Below, one piece after another: positions 1-9,424 of a stretch of 64,000 nucleotides of DNA (position 1 is the stretch's first letter; every line of letters starts with the position of its first letter). Position numbers and translations under genes: made by a program. The stretch comes from Gammaproteobacteria bacterium (GTDB lineage Bacteria; Pseudomonadota; Gammaproteobacteria; SZUA-229). The notes beneath the pieces were generated by a model. That model was given only the letters and a program-made list of their open reading frames with translations. It made no database searches and had not been told where the DNA came from. The stretch covers positions 18,579-82,578 of the forward strand of contig JAOUKT010000008.1 in the NCBI GenBank assembly GCA_029882395.1, given 5' to 3'.

Positions 1-1
1 G

Positions 2-1072
2 CGCCAGGTTCTCAACCTTGCCATGGATGTGCATGGCGGTCACGCCATTTGCATGGGGCCCTCTAACTTTTTAGGCCGGGTCTATCAGGCAATTCCGATC
101 AGCATAACCGTTGAAGGAGCCAATATACTCACCCGCAGCATGATAGTCTTTGGTCAGGGCGCCTTAAGAAGCCACCCTTATTTATTAAAAGAGGTCAACG
201 CGGTACATGAAACCGATGCTGAAAAATCGTTACATGATTTTGATCAGGCGCTGTTTGGCCATATCGGTTTTGTGAGCAGCAATATTGTGCGCGCGTTCTG
301 GCTGGGACTGACCCAGGCCCGTTTTATGTTTACGCCCGGCAGTTCAAAAACCGCGTACTACTACCGGCAACTTAACCGCTTAAGTGCCTGTTTTGCGGTC
401 ATGTCGGATATGTCGTTAGCTGTGCTCGGAGGCGGCCTCAAGCGGCGTGAAAAAATATCCGGCCGGCTAGCCGATGCATTATCAAATCTGTATATTTTAT
501 CTGCTCTTTTAAAACGATTTGAAAACGATGATGAACCAATAGATGACGTGCCGTTGTTTGAATGGGCGGCGCAGGACTGCTTATATAACTGTCAGCGTTC
601 AATTGACAGTGTACTGGCCAATTTCCCGATTGCCATTATCGGCAAGATTCTGCGTTTAATTGTTTTTCCACGAGGCAAAGTATATAAAGGTGCGAGTGAC
701 CGTTTAAGCCATAAAGTCGCACGTATTATACTGTCAAACGGTGAAGCCCGGAGACGGCTTACGCAGGGAATTTATTTTAATGATAAAGCCGGTGACCGCA
801 CCGGCCGTATCGAGCTGGCTTTTGAAAAAGTGCTGAAAGCAGCCGATGCCGAGCGCAAACTGAAAGATGCGATGCATGTCGGTGTGATAAAACAGCAACC
901 GATTGAACCTTTATTAAAACAAGCCTTGTCATTAAGCATACTGACTGACGATGAAGCCCGCTTAATAGAAGAGGCCCACCTTGCGACGCATGATGCTATC
1001 ATGGTCGATGAGTTCTCTTTTAATAGTGAAAATAATATATGGACATGGGAAAAACCTGATGAGCAAAGATAA
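2..1072 (+). CDS. fadE: Acyl-CoA dehydrogenase FadE, C-terminal part (5' end outside window)
   Basis: The reading frame is open from base 2, so the gene begins before the window; about 356 residues are visible. FadE oxidises acyl-CoA to trans-2-enoyl-CoA with FAD, the first step of beta-oxidation. The visible part starts inside the flavin/active-site region (AMDVHGGHAICMGPSNFLGR, the GG-x-G segment typical of FadE) and continues through the long FadE-specific C-terminal extension (DUF1974 type), which separates it from short 380-residue acyl-CoA dehydrogenases. Its last codons overlap the start of fadI by 14 nt, so the two are probably translationally coupled in a fadE-fadI-fadJ operon. The internal ATG at 23 is not the real start. 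Family membership is a motif-based call; chain-length preference cannot be read. Confidence 0.88.
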   Translation, partial: RQVLNLAMDVHGGHAICMGPSNFLGRVYQAIPISITVEGANILTRSMIVFGQGALRSHPYLLKEVNAVHETDAEKSLHDFDQALFGHIGFVSSNIVRAFWLGLTQARFMFTPGSSKTAYYYRQLNRLSACFAVMSDMSLAVLGGGLKRREKISGRLADALSNLYILSALLKRFENDDEPIDDVPLFEWAAQDCLYNCQRSIDSVLANFPIAIIGKILRLIVFPRGKVYKGASDRLSHKVARIILSNGEARRRLTQGIYFNDKAGDRTGRIELAFEKVLKAADAERKLKDAMHVGVIKQQPIEPLLKQALSLSILTDDEARLIEEAHLATHDAIMVDEFSFNSENNIWTWEKPDEQR

Positions 1073-2351
1073 AACTGTTTATATCGTCGATGGAAGCAGA
1101 ACACCTTATCTTAAAGCAAGAGGTAAACCCGGCGCCTTTACGGCAGGCGAACTTGCTTTAGCCGCCGGAAAGCCATTATTAATGAGACACAACTTTGCCC
1201 TTGATGCATTAAGCGAAGTCATACTGGGGTGTGTGATGCCCGGCCCCGAAGAGGCCAATATCGGCCGTGTCGCCGCCTTGAAACTGGGCATACCCCAATC
1301 TGTACCCGCCTGGACTGTACAGCGTAATTGCGCATCGGGCATGCAGGCTGTGGACTGCGCGTTTAGAAATATCGCATCGGGACAGTCCGAGCTTGTATTA
1401 GCCGGCGGCGTCGAGGCAATGAGTCATGCTCCGGTACTTTACAACAATGCCATGGTCAACTGGCTCAGTGATTTTATGATGAGCAAGACACTGCCGCAGA
1501 AACTCAAAACCATCACTCAGTTAAGAGTCGGCCATTTTAAACCCGTTATTGCCCTGATTAAGGGCTTAAGTGACCCTATTGTAGGATTATCCATGGGTCA
1601 GACAGCAGAAAACATCGCCCAACGATTTAATATCAGCCGGCAACAGATGGATGAGTTTGCCGTTAGCAGCCATCAGAAACTGGCACATGCTCAGGACAGT
1701 CAATTCCTGGATGAGGTTGAAACCATTTACGATAGACATGGCCACTTTTATGATAAGGATGATGGTGTCAGACCAGACTCCAGCACTAAGGCGCTGGCAA
1801 ACCTGAAACCGGTGTTTGACCGAAAATACGGACTGGTAACGGCTGGTAACAGCGCACAAATTACCGATGGTGCCTGCTGGTTATTATTAGCGAGCGCGGA
1901 TGCGGTAAAAAAACATAAACTGCCTGTGTTAGCAACGATTAAAGACAGTGAATGGGCCGGGCTTGATCCTTCAGTGATGGGCATGGGGCCGGCACATGCC
2001 ATGGCCCCCATTTTGCAGCGCAATGAACTTGCCGTTAATGACATTGATTACTGGGAAATCAATGAAGCCTTTGCAACACAGGTCTTAGGTTGCCGGGCCG
2101 CCTGGATGGAAGAACACTATTGCAAAAATGAACTGGGACTTGATTCGGCTATCGGAGAAATCCCCCTCGACAAACTCAATATTGATGGTGGTGGTGTCAG
2201 CCTCGGTCACCCTGTGGGCTCCAGTGGCGCCCGCATCATATTGCACCTGGCAAAAACCCTGCAACGAAACAAAGCGTCAAGAGGCATCGCTAGCCTTTGT
2301 ATTGGTGGCGGTCAAGGTGGTGCAATGTTAATTGAAAGGGAGGCAAGTTAA
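1059..2351 (+). CDS. fadI: Acetyl-CoA C-acyltransferase (3-ketoacyl-CoA thiolase)
   Basis: This 430-residue thiolase performs the last step of beta-oxidation, cleaving 3-ketoacyl-CoA with CoA. The nucleophile is Cys91 in NCASGMQA; His384 in GHPVGSSG and Cys414 in LCIGGGQGG complete the usual thiolase catalytic set. The frame is open upstream to 981, but the start at 1059 (MSKDKTVYIVDG) is chosen because the protein then begins as thiolases do; the extra residues merely overlap fadE. It overlaps fadE by 14 nt and its stop overlaps the next start by one base (TAATG), so it is the beta partner of the downstream multifunctional protein. The symbol fadI rather than fadA is by neighbour order and length; this is moderately sure. 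Confidence 0.87.
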   Translation: MSKDKTVYIVDGSRTPYLKARGKPGAFTAGELALAAGKPLLMRHNFALDALSEVILGCVMPGPEEANIGRVAALKLGIPQSVPAWTVQRNCASGMQAVDCAFRNIASGQSELVLAGGVEAMSHAPVLYNNAMVNWLSDFMMSKTLPQKLKTITQLRVGHFKPVIALIKGLSDPIVGLSMGQTAENIAQRFNISRQQMDEFAVSSHQKLAHAQDSQFLDEVETIYDRHGHFYDKDDGVRPDSSTKALANLKPVFDRKYGLVTAGNSAQITDGACWLLLASADAVKKHKLPVLATIKDSEWAGLDPSVMGMGPAHAMAPILQRNELAVNDIDYWEINEAFATQVLGCRAAWMEEHYCKNELGLDSAIGEIPLDKLNIDGGGVSLGHPVGSSGARIILHLAKTLQRNKASRGIASLCIGGGQGGAMLIEREAS

Positions 2352-4366
2352 TGGACTACATTCACTGGTCAATGCAACAGGATGAAAATAATATCTGCTG
2401 GCTGTTATTTGATTATAAAGACTCAGCAATGAATATTTTATCAAGCACAGCCTTGCAAGAACTTGATCACATTCTCGATCAGATCAATGACAGCAAAGTT
2501 CAGGCTATTGTCTTCAAATCGCTGAAGAGCAGTGGTTTTATTGCCGGTGCCAATATTAAAGAATTTGTAGGGATAGACTATGACGCGGCACTTGAGTTAA
2601 TTACACTCGGGCATACCGTGATGAATAAAATTGAAGCCATGAAATGCAACACCATCAGCATGATTCATGGCTTTAGTATGGGAGGGGGCACAGAACTGTC
2701 ACTGGCCTGTGACTATATCGTCTGTTCTGATGATGTCTCTACCCGCTTGTCATTGCCTGAAGTTAAACTCGGCATCCACCCGGGCTTTGGCGGTAGTTTA
2801 CGTTGTATCCGACGAATCGGCCCACTGGCTGCTTTTGATATGATGCTGACCGGGCGGGCAATCAGCGCAAAACAAGCCAGAAGAATTAAACTGGTCGATG
2901 AGGTCACCGCACAGCGACAGCTTGAACGGGCAGCTATTGCATTTGCCCATAAAAAGCCCTCTTCTCGCAAGCAAAGTATCAAGAACAGACTGCTCAATAA
3001 TGCACTCGTACGCGGTTTTCTGGCGAGAAAGATCAGTGAAAAAGTCGCCCGCAAAGCACCCAAAGCACATTACCCTGCGCCTTATAAGCTGATCAACCTT
3101 TGGCTAAAGTATTATGACTTTCCTAAAAAAATGCTGGAAAAAGAAGCCATTTCAGTTGCTGAACTGGTCGCCGACCCTACTGCGCAAAACCTAGTCAGGG
3201 TTTACTTTTTACAGGAACAGCTTAAATCACTTGGCGATAAAAAACTCTTCACCCCGCTGCACGTGCATGTAATTGGCGGCGGCATTATGGGCGGGGATAT
3301 TGCTGCATGGTGTGCATTCAAAGGATTTCAGGTCAGTGTCCAGGATCAGGATCCTGCGATTCTGGCAAAAACCATCCAGCGAGCCTGCCAGCTCTTTAAA
3401 AAGAAACTGCGTGATGAGCGGCTGATCACCAACACCTTAGATCGCTTAACCGCTGACCATAAAGGCTATGGTATTGAGCATGCCGATATCATTATTGAGG
3501 CTATTTTTGAAGATGCAAAGGTCAAACAGACGCTCTATCAAAGCATTGAGCCGCGCATGAAAAAAGGCGCTATCTTAGCCACTAACACTTCCAGCATCCC
3601 ATTAGAGACACTGGCATCTTGTTTGAAAAATCCCGGCAGACTGGTAGGCCTGCACTTTTTTAACCCGGTAGCATTAATGCCTCTGGTTGAAATTATCCAT
3701 GGCGAACAGAGCGATAAAAAAACCATTGCAAAAGTAGCAGCTTTTTCCCGGCATATTGATAAATTACCGTTAGCTGTCAAAAGCAGCCCCGGTTTTTTGG
3801 TCAACCGCATCTTAATGCCCTACCTGCTTGAGGCCATTATAATGTACGCCGAAGGAATTCCAGCGGAAGCCATCGACAAAGCGGCGCTGGAGTTTGGCAT
3901 GCCCATGGGACCGATTGAGCTGGCTGATACGGTTGGACTGGATGTCTGTTTATCCGTTGCCAATATTCTTTCTGAAAGCTCCAATACGCCAGTACCTGAG
4001 CAGCTGGAGCATATGGTTAAAACCGGTCATCTGGGGAAGAAAAACAATAAAGGTTTTTACAGTTATCGTAACGGTAAAGCTCAAAAGGACTCAACCAGAA
4101 GCTATAAAAACATGAAAGATGTCCAACAACGGTTAATTTTAATGCTGGTAAATGAGGCAACAGCCTGTTTACGTGATAAAATCGTTGATAATGAGGATCT
4201 GCTGGATGCAGGCGTTATCTTTGGTACTGGTTTTGCACCTTTCCGTGGCGGGCCTATTAAATATATCCATGATAATGGTAAACATGATTTACAAACTCAA
4301 ATGGATAGCCTAAAAAAACAACTGGGTGAACGCTTTACTCAGGATAATGGATGGGATCTGGTTTAA
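2351..4366 (+). CDS. fadJ: Multifunctional 3-hydroxyacyl-CoA dehydrogenase / enoyl-CoA hydratase (FadJ-like alpha subunit)
   Basis: This is a 671-residue fusion of an enoyl-CoA hydratase (crotonase) and an NAD-dependent 3-hydroxyacyl-CoA dehydrogenase, the two middle steps of beta-oxidation. The crotonase part (about 1-190) has the oxyanion-hole segments SGFIAGANIKEF and GFSMGGGTELSLACD, with Glu115 and Glu137 at the catalytic positions. The Rossmann motif VIGGGIMGGD lies near residue 307, the catalytic His435 is in LHFFNPV, and SSPGFLVNRIL opens the C-terminal dehydrogenase domain. It is shorter than the roughly 715-730 residues of E. coli FadJ/FadB. It is coupled to fadI by a one-base overlap and probably forms an alpha-beta complex with it. 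FadB versus FadJ cannot be settled by eye. Confidence 0.86.
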   Translation: MDYIHWSMQQDENNICWLLFDYKDSAMNILSSTALQELDHILDQINDSKVQAIVFKSLKSSGFIAGANIKEFVGIDYDAALELITLGHTVMNKIEAMKCNTISMIHGFSMGGGTELSLACDYIVCSDDVSTRLSLPEVKLGIHPGFGGSLRCIRRIGPLAAFDMMLTGRAISAKQARRIKLVDEVTAQRQLERAAIAFAHKKPSSRKQSIKNRLLNNALVRGFLARKISEKVARKAPKAHYPAPYKLINLWLKYYDFPKKMLEKEAISVAELVADPTAQNLVRVYFLQEQLKSLGDKKLFTPLHVHVIGGGIMGGDIAAWCAFKGFQVSVQDQDPAILAKTIQRACQLFKKKLRDERLITNTLDRLTADHKGYGIEHADIIIEAIFEDAKVKQTLYQSIEPRMKKGAILATNTSSIPLETLASCLKNPGRLVGLHFFNPVALMPLVEIIHGEQSDKKTIAKVAAFSRHIDKLPLAVKSSPGFLVNRILMPYLLEAIIMYAEGIPAEAIDKAALEFGMPMGPIELADTVGLDVCLSVANILSESSNTPVPEQLEHMVKTGHLGKKNNKGFYSYRNGKAQKDSTRSYKNMKDVQQRLILMLVNEATACLRDKIVDNEDLLDAGVIFGTGFAPFRGGPIKYIHDNGKHDLQTQMDSLKKQLGERFTQDNGWDLV

Positions 4367-4417
4367 AACCCTGTCTATCCTATACCACCACTTTTTCAAT
4401 AATGGAAACAGGATTTA

Positions 4418-4984
4418 ATGTCTACCTATAGTCGTAATTACCACAGCTACATCTATTCAACGATTGTTTTCTTTGGCATCATTATATGCTTCTCCTCAGT
4501 CTATTTTTCTATTTCTAAAATAAATTATTTCGAACATAATACCAACCGCATTCATCGCCTGATCACATCATCAGAAATAGAACTGGGTACCTTAGAAAAA
4601 GAAATAAAAGTCATTGAAAGTACTGTCAACGACATTAAAACCGAGCTCGATGCCAGCCCCAAAAACAAGAAAAAGAAAAACCTAACCAAAGATTTCGTAT
4701 CACTAAGAGAAAATATTTTTAATTTACGATCTGATATAGCCGAAAAACAGAAGCTTTTGATTTCTCTTAACCTGCTTAAAAGCAGCACCTTAAGTCAAAT
4801 AAAAACACTGTTCTGGATCAATAGCGGTTTACTAATTATTGGTTCTTTAATGGTTCTTTTAGGCGCACTGGCACTGATACTAAAACTGGAAATATTTGAA
4901 GACCGGCGAAAAAAACAAAGAGCCGGGGAAAATGAAGAAAAAAATAGCTTATCGATAAAACAAGCGGAATCAAATACGGATTAA
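4418..4984 (+). CDS. Unknown membrane protein with central coiled coil
   Basis: I do not recognise this 188-residue protein. It has a transmembrane segment at about 13-33, then a charged, heptad-like helical region at about 45-120 (many Glu/Lys/Leu, including a KNKKKKN run), a second transmembrane segment at about 131-154 and a basic then acidic tail. The predicted topology is a hairpin with the coiled coil on the side opposite both termini. It starts 51 nt after the fadJ-like gene on the same strand with no obvious terminator between them, so it may be co-transcribed with the fad genes. It ends 68 nt before thrC. It has no catalytic motif; a structural or scaffold role would be a guess. Confidence 0.6.
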   Translation: MSTYSRNYHSYIYSTIVFFGIIICFSSVYFSISKINYFEHNTNRIHRLITSSEIELGTLEKEIKVIESTVNDIKTELDASPKNKKKKNLTKDFVSLRENIFNLRSDIAEKQKLLISLNLLKSSTLSQIKTLFWINSGLLIIGSLMVLLGALALILKLEIFEDRRKKQRAGENEEKNSLSIKQAESNTD

Positions 4985-5000
4985 TTGAAGATTCCTGTGT

Positions 5001-5051
5001 CTAATTTCGCTATAATCTGCGCCTATTTGTAGAAATATTAAGCGAAATTAG
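5001..5051 (+). promoter_or_regulatory. thrC promoter -10 with flanking 11-bp inverted repeat
   Basis: A consensus -10 hexamer, TATAAT, lies at 5011-5016, 37 bases before the thrC ATG at 5053. No good -35 lies at normal spacing; TTGAAG at 4985 is 20 bp away. The arms CTAATTTCGCT (5001-5011) and AGCGAAATTAG (5041-5051) form a perfect 11-bp inverted repeat around this element, the right arm ending one base before the start codon. There is no Shine-Dalgarno sequence in front of thrC. The arrangement looks like paired operator half-sites, but no regulator is identified. Confidence 0.45.
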
Positions 5052-5052
5052 C

Positions 5053-6522
5053 ATGAATTTTATTGAAACTCGTGGCAATGATGGCCAGCGCCCTGCTGAA
5101 GTCAGCTTTTCTGAAGCCATTCTTAGCCCAATTTCTTCTTTTGGTGGCATCTACTCACCACAGTCTATCCCCGATTTAGGCCTAACGTTTCTCAGTAAGC
5201 ACCTGAATTCCAGCTATAAAGTCTTAGCAAAAGAGATCCTTGCGGCGTTTGAAATTGATATAGACAGCGATATCATCGATGAGGCGCTGAATCTATATGA
5301 TAAATTTGATGATCCTGATAATCCCGTACCTGTGATAAAAGTCCATGATGATCTGTATGTCAGCGAGTTATATCATGGCCCTACCCGTGCTTTTAAAGAC
5401 ATGGCCCTACAGCCCTTTGGTCTCGTACTCTCATCTCTGGCGCAAAAAAGAAACGAAAATTACCTGATTCTGGCTGCCACCTCCGGAGATACCGGCCCTG
5501 CCGCACTGGAAACCTTCAAAAACCGCTCCAATGTTAAAGTTGTTTGTATGTACCCTGATGGCGGTACTTCTGATGTGCAACGCCTGCAGATGGTAACTGA
5601 AGATGCCGATAACCTGAAAGTACTGGGTGTAATCGGCGATTTTGATGACACTCAAAGCGCACTCAAACACCTGCTTGGCTCTGATCGTTTCAAACAGACA
5701 CTTAAAAATAAAAACGTTCAGTTATCAGCGGCCAATTCAGTCAACTTTGGACGCATTATTTTCCAGATTATCTATCATATCCATTCTTACCTTGAACTGG
5801 TTCGTCAGGATGCGATTGAAATCGGTGAAAAGGTTTACCTAAATGTACCCAGCGGAAACTTTGGTAATGCGTTAGGTGGATATTACGCAATGAAAATGTG
5901 TTTACCCGTTGAGAAAATCCTGATTGCATCCAACAATAATAATATCCTCACCCAGTTAATTAATCAGGGCCGGTATGATTTGCGTGAAATGGCCGTGACC
6001 CCGACCACATCTCCGGCAATGGACATTCTCAAATCATCTAATATTGAACGGATTTTATTTGATATGTTTGGTGCAACACGGACAAGAGAATTAATGCAAC
6101 AACTGGATAATGATCACCACTACCAGTTAACAGATAGTGAACTACGCAGTATACAAAACATTTTCTCTGCTGACTTCTGTAACGATGATGAAGGCAAGGA
6201 CTTTATAAAAGCAACCTTTGAAAATGGCTACTTAATGGATCCTCACACCGCCACCTGTTTTAAAGCGTACAACACATGCCGCGAAAAAAATCTTAAGACC
6301 ATTGTTTATTCAACAGCCGAATGGACCAAGTTTTCTCCTGTTATAAACAATGCGCTTACGGGAGAGTCCGGTGTACAGGATCAACAGGCTCTAAAAGCTA
6401 TTGCAGAAACAGCCCATATAGAAATACCCGCGATGATTGATGGCTTATTTGAAAAAGCCATCACGCAAAATACCATTATTGAAAAAGACCGGATTGAAAC
6501 TGAAATCCTGAACTTTATTTAA
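5053..6522 (+). CDS. thrC: Threonine synthase
   Basis: ThrC converts O-phosphohomoserine to threonine with pyridoxal phosphate. The 489-residue protein has the N-terminal threonine-synthase segment (FGGIYSPQSIP), the cofactor lysine Lys115 in HGPTRAFKDMALQPFG and the substrate-binding AATSGDTGPAALE loop that follows. The phosphate-cofactor glycine loop VPSGNFGNALGGYYA sits near residue 260. Length matches the longer, yeast/E. coli-like class of threonine synthases. It faces hom across a shared terminator, so the two threonine genes are close but separately transcribed; alaC is the third gene of this neighbourhood. The homoserine kinase needed between hom and thrC is not in the window. Confidence 0.95.
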   Translation: MNFIETRGNDGQRPAEVSFSEAILSPISSFGGIYSPQSIPDLGLTFLSKHLNSSYKVLAKEILAAFEIDIDSDIIDEALNLYDKFDDPDNPVPVIKVHDDLYVSELYHGPTRAFKDMALQPFGLVLSSLAQKRNENYLILAATSGDTGPAALETFKNRSNVKVVCMYPDGGTSDVQRLQMVTEDADNLKVLGVIGDFDDTQSALKHLLGSDRFKQTLKNKNVQLSAANSVNFGRIIFQIIYHIHSYLELVRQDAIEIGEKVYLNVPSGNFGNALGGYYAMKMCLPVEKILIASNNNNILTQLINQGRYDLREMAVTPTTSPAMDILKSSNIERILFDMFGATRTRELMQQLDNDHHYQLTDSELRSIQNIFSADFCNDDEGKDFIKATFENGYLMDPHTATCFKAYNTCREKNLKTIVYSTAEWTKFSPVINNALTGESGVQDQQALKAIAETAHIEIPAMIDGLFEKAITQNTIIEKDRIETEILNFI

Positions 6523-6531
6523 TATAAGTAT

Positions 6532-6574
6532 GCAGGTAAAAAAAATCCCGCATTGCGGGATTTTTTTTACCTGC
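6532..6574. terminator. Bidirectional intrinsic terminator between thrC and hom
   Basis: A perfect inverted repeat with two 20-bp arms (6532-6551 and 6555-6574) and a three-base loop (ATT). The core is TCCCGC/GCGGGA flanked by A8 on the left and T8 on the right, so each strand gives a GC stem followed by a U run. It ends both convergent genes. Confidence 0.92.
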
Positions 6575-6581
6575 TACATTG

Positions 6582-7892
6582 TCAGTCCAGATGTTCTACC
6601 CGGATACGGGTAACAGAGTCAGATATATTCGACGCTTCCACTTTGCTCAGCGCTGTATTCATCTTCAGCTCCTGAACTGTTTGTGTCAGCAAAATTAGCG
6701 ACACACGTTCACCTTCACTGGCCGGTTCTTTCTGTATAACCGCTTCAATACTGATATCCTGTTGCGCAAAAATATTGGCAACATCTGCCAGTACTCCGGG
6801 ACGATCTTCAACACTTAAACGCAGATAATAAGCTGTTTCAAAATTATCTGATGTTAATACAGGGGTATTGGAATGCTTGCCGGCCTGGTAACCCAGGGCG
6901 GCTACTTTGTTATCAGCTGCCGACTCAAAAGTTCTTGCTATATCAACAATATCCGCAACCACAGCCGATGCAGTAGGTTCTGCGCCGGCACCCGCACCAT
7001 AATACAAAGTTGGCCCGACAGCATCACCCTGAACCAATACCGCATTCATCACACCATCTACATTGGCTATCAAACGCTTTTCAGGAATCAATGTCGGATG
7101 CACCCGCATTTCAATACCTTTGGCGGTCTTACGAGCAATCCCTAAATGTTTAATGCGGTAACCCAGCTCTTCAGCATAGGTCACATCTTCAGTCGTTACC
7201 TGACTAATGCCTTCTGTGAAGGTCTTGTCAAATTGTAAGGGAATACCAAACGCTATCGAGGCAAGAATCGTTAACTTGTGTGCTGCATCAATACCCTCGA
7301 CATCGAACGTTGGGTCGGCTTCGGCATAACCTAGCGCCTGGGCTTCTTTTAGCACATCATCAAAGTCACGACCTTTGTCACGCATTTCTGTCAGAATAAA
7401 GTTACCTGTGCCATTAATAATGCCCGCTAACCATTCGATTTTATTCGCCGTTAGACCTTCGCGCATGGCTTTAATAATGGGTATTCCGCCAGCAACAGCG
7501 GCCTCATAACAGACAGAGACCCCTTTTTCACTCGCGGCAGCGAAAATTTCATCACCATGCATCGCAATTAGGGCTTTATTAGCCGTCACCACATGCTTGC
7601 CGTTTTCAATGGCTTTTAAAACCAGCTCCCGGGCCGGTGAATATCCACCAATCAGCTCTACGACCACATCGACGTCAGCATCATTAACCACATCCCAGGC
7701 ATCGTCACTGAGTTTGACTGAACTATCTGCTGCAAAAACAGTTTGTTCATTAATTTCACGGGCCGCTGCGCGAACGATTTCCAGGGAGCGACCAACACGC
7801 TGTGTGATTTCTTCTGCATTACGCTGTAACACGGTAGCCGTTCCGCCACCTACTGTACCCAGTCCCATCAGACCAATTCGTACTGATTTCAA
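6582..7892 (-). CDS. hom: Homoserine dehydrogenase with C-terminal ACT domain
   Basis: Hom reduces aspartate semialdehyde to homoserine, the branch point to threonine and methionine. This is the monofunctional, 436-residue form, not fused to aspartokinase. The Rossmann motif GLMGLGTVGGGTA is at residues 8-20, the central region carries ANKALIA and the GIINGTGNFILTEM catalytic segment, and the ACT domain (about 355-430, YYLRLSVEDRPGVLADVANI) probably mediates threonine feedback. It lies 108 nt downstream of alaC on the same strand; this alaC-hom pairing is common in gamma- and betaproteobacteria. Its stop lies 8 nt from the shared terminator with thrC. Confidence 0.95.
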   Translation of the reverse strand: MKSVRIGLMGLGTVGGGTATVLQRNAEEITQRVGRSLEIVRAAAREINEQTVFAADSSVKLSDDAWDVVNDADVDVVVELIGGYSPARELVLKAIENGKHVVTANKALIAMHGDEIFAAASEKGVSVCYEAAVAGGIPIIKAMREGLTANKIEWLAGIINGTGNFILTEMRDKGRDFDDVLKEAQALGYAEADPTFDVEGIDAAHKLTILASIAFGIPLQFDKTFTEGISQVTTEDVTYAEELGYRIKHLGIARKTAKGIEMRVHPTLIPEKRLIANVDGVMNAVLVQGDAVGPTLYYGAGAGAEPTASAVVADIVDIARTFESAADNKVAALGYQAGKHSNTPVLTSDNFETAYYLRLSVEDRPGVLADVANIFAQQDISIEAVIQKEPASEGERVSLILLTQTVQELKMNTALSKVEASNISDSVTRIRVEHLD

Positions 7893-8000
7893 TGAAATCT
7901 CCTGAATGCTTATTCTTTAAGTTTTGCCAGCTCTACAAGAACAGAACCAGCATTGTTTTTGTATTCGTTATTTGTATAGTATCGGCGGTTGAGAGCTGAC

Positions 8001-9197
8001 TCAGTCGTCAACCACCAAACCATCTTTCTTGAACATGTTTTTCAAACCACGTATTGCCTGCCGCGTGCGGTGTTCGTTCTCAATCAAACTAAAGCGCACA
8101 TGGTCATCACCGTATTCACCAAAACCGATACCTGGTGAGACTGCCACTTTGGCATCCAGTAACAGTTTTTTAGAAAATTCCAGCGATCCCATGTGACGAT
8201 AGATTTCGGGTATTCTGGCCCAGACAAACATCGTGGCTTTGGGTTTAGTAACAGTCCAGCCTATATGATTAAGACCATCACAGAGCACATCACGTCGTTC
8301 CTGATACATCAAACGTATCTCTTCAACGCAATCCTGAGGACCTTCAAGCGCTGTGATCGCAGCGATCTGTATTGGTGTGAACATGCCATAATCAAGATAC
8401 GACTTGATGCGTGCCAGAGCTGAAACCAGGGTTTCATTACCGACCATAAAGCCCACACGCCAGCCCGGCATATTATAGGTTTTTGATAATGAATAAAACT
8501 CAACCGCAACGTCTTTAGCGCCTTCCACCTGCAGAATCGAAACAGGTTGATAATCATCAAACACTATTTCAGCATAGGCGATATCTTGCACCACCCAAAT
8601 TTCATGCTCACGCGCAATGGCCACCACCTTCTCAAAGAATTCAAGCTCTACGCACTCACTGGTGGGGTTACCAGGAAAGTTGAGCACCAGCATTTTGGGT
8701 TTGGGCCATGAATTTTTTATAGCATTTTCGAGTTCCGCAAAAAAATCCACATCTTCACGCAAGGGTACATGGCGGATATCAGCACCGGCAATAACAAAAC
8801 CATATGGGTGTATCGGGTAAGCAGGGTTAGGTACCAAAACCGCATCACCAGGGCCAACTGTCGCCATTGCAAGATGTGCCAGACCTTCTTTTGAGCCGAT
8901 GGTGACAATCGCTTCTTTTTCCGGATCAAGGTCGACATCAAAGCGGCGTTTATAATAGTTACAGATAGCTTTTCGCAACCGCGGAATACCACGGGACATT
9001 GAATAGCGATGAGTATCATTTCGCTGAGTCGCTTCCACCATTTTATCGACAATGTGTGCAGGCGTCGGCTGATCGGGGTTTCCCATACCAAAGTCAATGA
9101 TATCTTCACCTCTGGCTCGCGCCGCGGCTTTTAATTCATTCACGATGTTAAAAACATAAGGGGGAAGACGTTTTATACGGGGAAATTCATTTATCAC
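8001..9197 (-). CDS. alaC: Alanine transaminase, AlaC type
   Basis: This 398-residue class I/II aminotransferase matches AlaC (YfdZ), which makes alanine from pyruvate and glutamate. It has the PLP lysine Lys239 in [15 protein letters not shown], the asparagine loop NFPGNPTS and the aspartate contact QDIAYAEI. The N-terminal [16 protein letters not shown] is typical of AlaC and of the aminotransferase gene that usually precedes hom. It probably shares an operon with hom; the 108-nt gap contains no clear terminator. Exact substrate preference is inferred from family resemblance and context. The start is the ATG at 9197; upstream lies a divergent promoter region. Confidence 0.85.
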   Translation of the reverse strand: MINEFPRIKRLPPYVFNIVNELKAAARARGEDIIDFGMGNPDQPTPAHIVDKMVEATQRNDTHRYSMSRGIPRLRKAICNYYKRRFDVDLDPEKEAIVTIGSKEGLAHLAMATVGPGDAVLVPNPAYPIHPYGFVIAGADIRHVPLREDVDFFAELENAIKNSWPKPKMLVLNFPGNPTSECVELEFFEKVVAIAREHEIWVVQDIAYAEIVFDDYQPVSILQVEGAKDVAVEFYSLSKTYNMPGWRVGFMVGNETLVSALARIKSYLDYGMFTPIQIAAITALEGPQDCVEEIRLMYQERRDVLCDGLNHIGWTVTKPKATMFVWARIPEIYRHMGSLEFSKKLLLDAKVAVSPGIGFGEYGDDHVRFSLIENEHRTRQAIRGLKNMFKKDGLVVDD

Positions 9198-9424
9198 AAA
9201 AAACTCAATTATCTGGTGTTAAAAATGGCAAAGTTACTGACGAAACGACAAACTGTCAATCGAGAAATCAGGATTTAAGCTAATTCTTTTCAAATTCATG
9301 ATGAATAGCGTAAATTGTACTGTTTTGAGCAGCAAAACACACTGGATTTATTGAAATCGGCACCATAAAATAACCACTCACATTCTCACACCTGCACAAT
9401 CAGCCGCGATGTAACCAGCCCAAA
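9198..9424. promoter_or_regulatory. Divergent intergenic region alaC / Mth938-like gene with palindromes
   Basis: This 227-bp region must hold promoters for both flanking genes. It contains a perfect inverted repeat TGTTTTG-N5-CAAAACA at 9321-9339 and a shorter palindrome ATTCATGATGAAT around 9294-9306. Either could be an operator. No regulator can be named. Confidence 0.35.
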
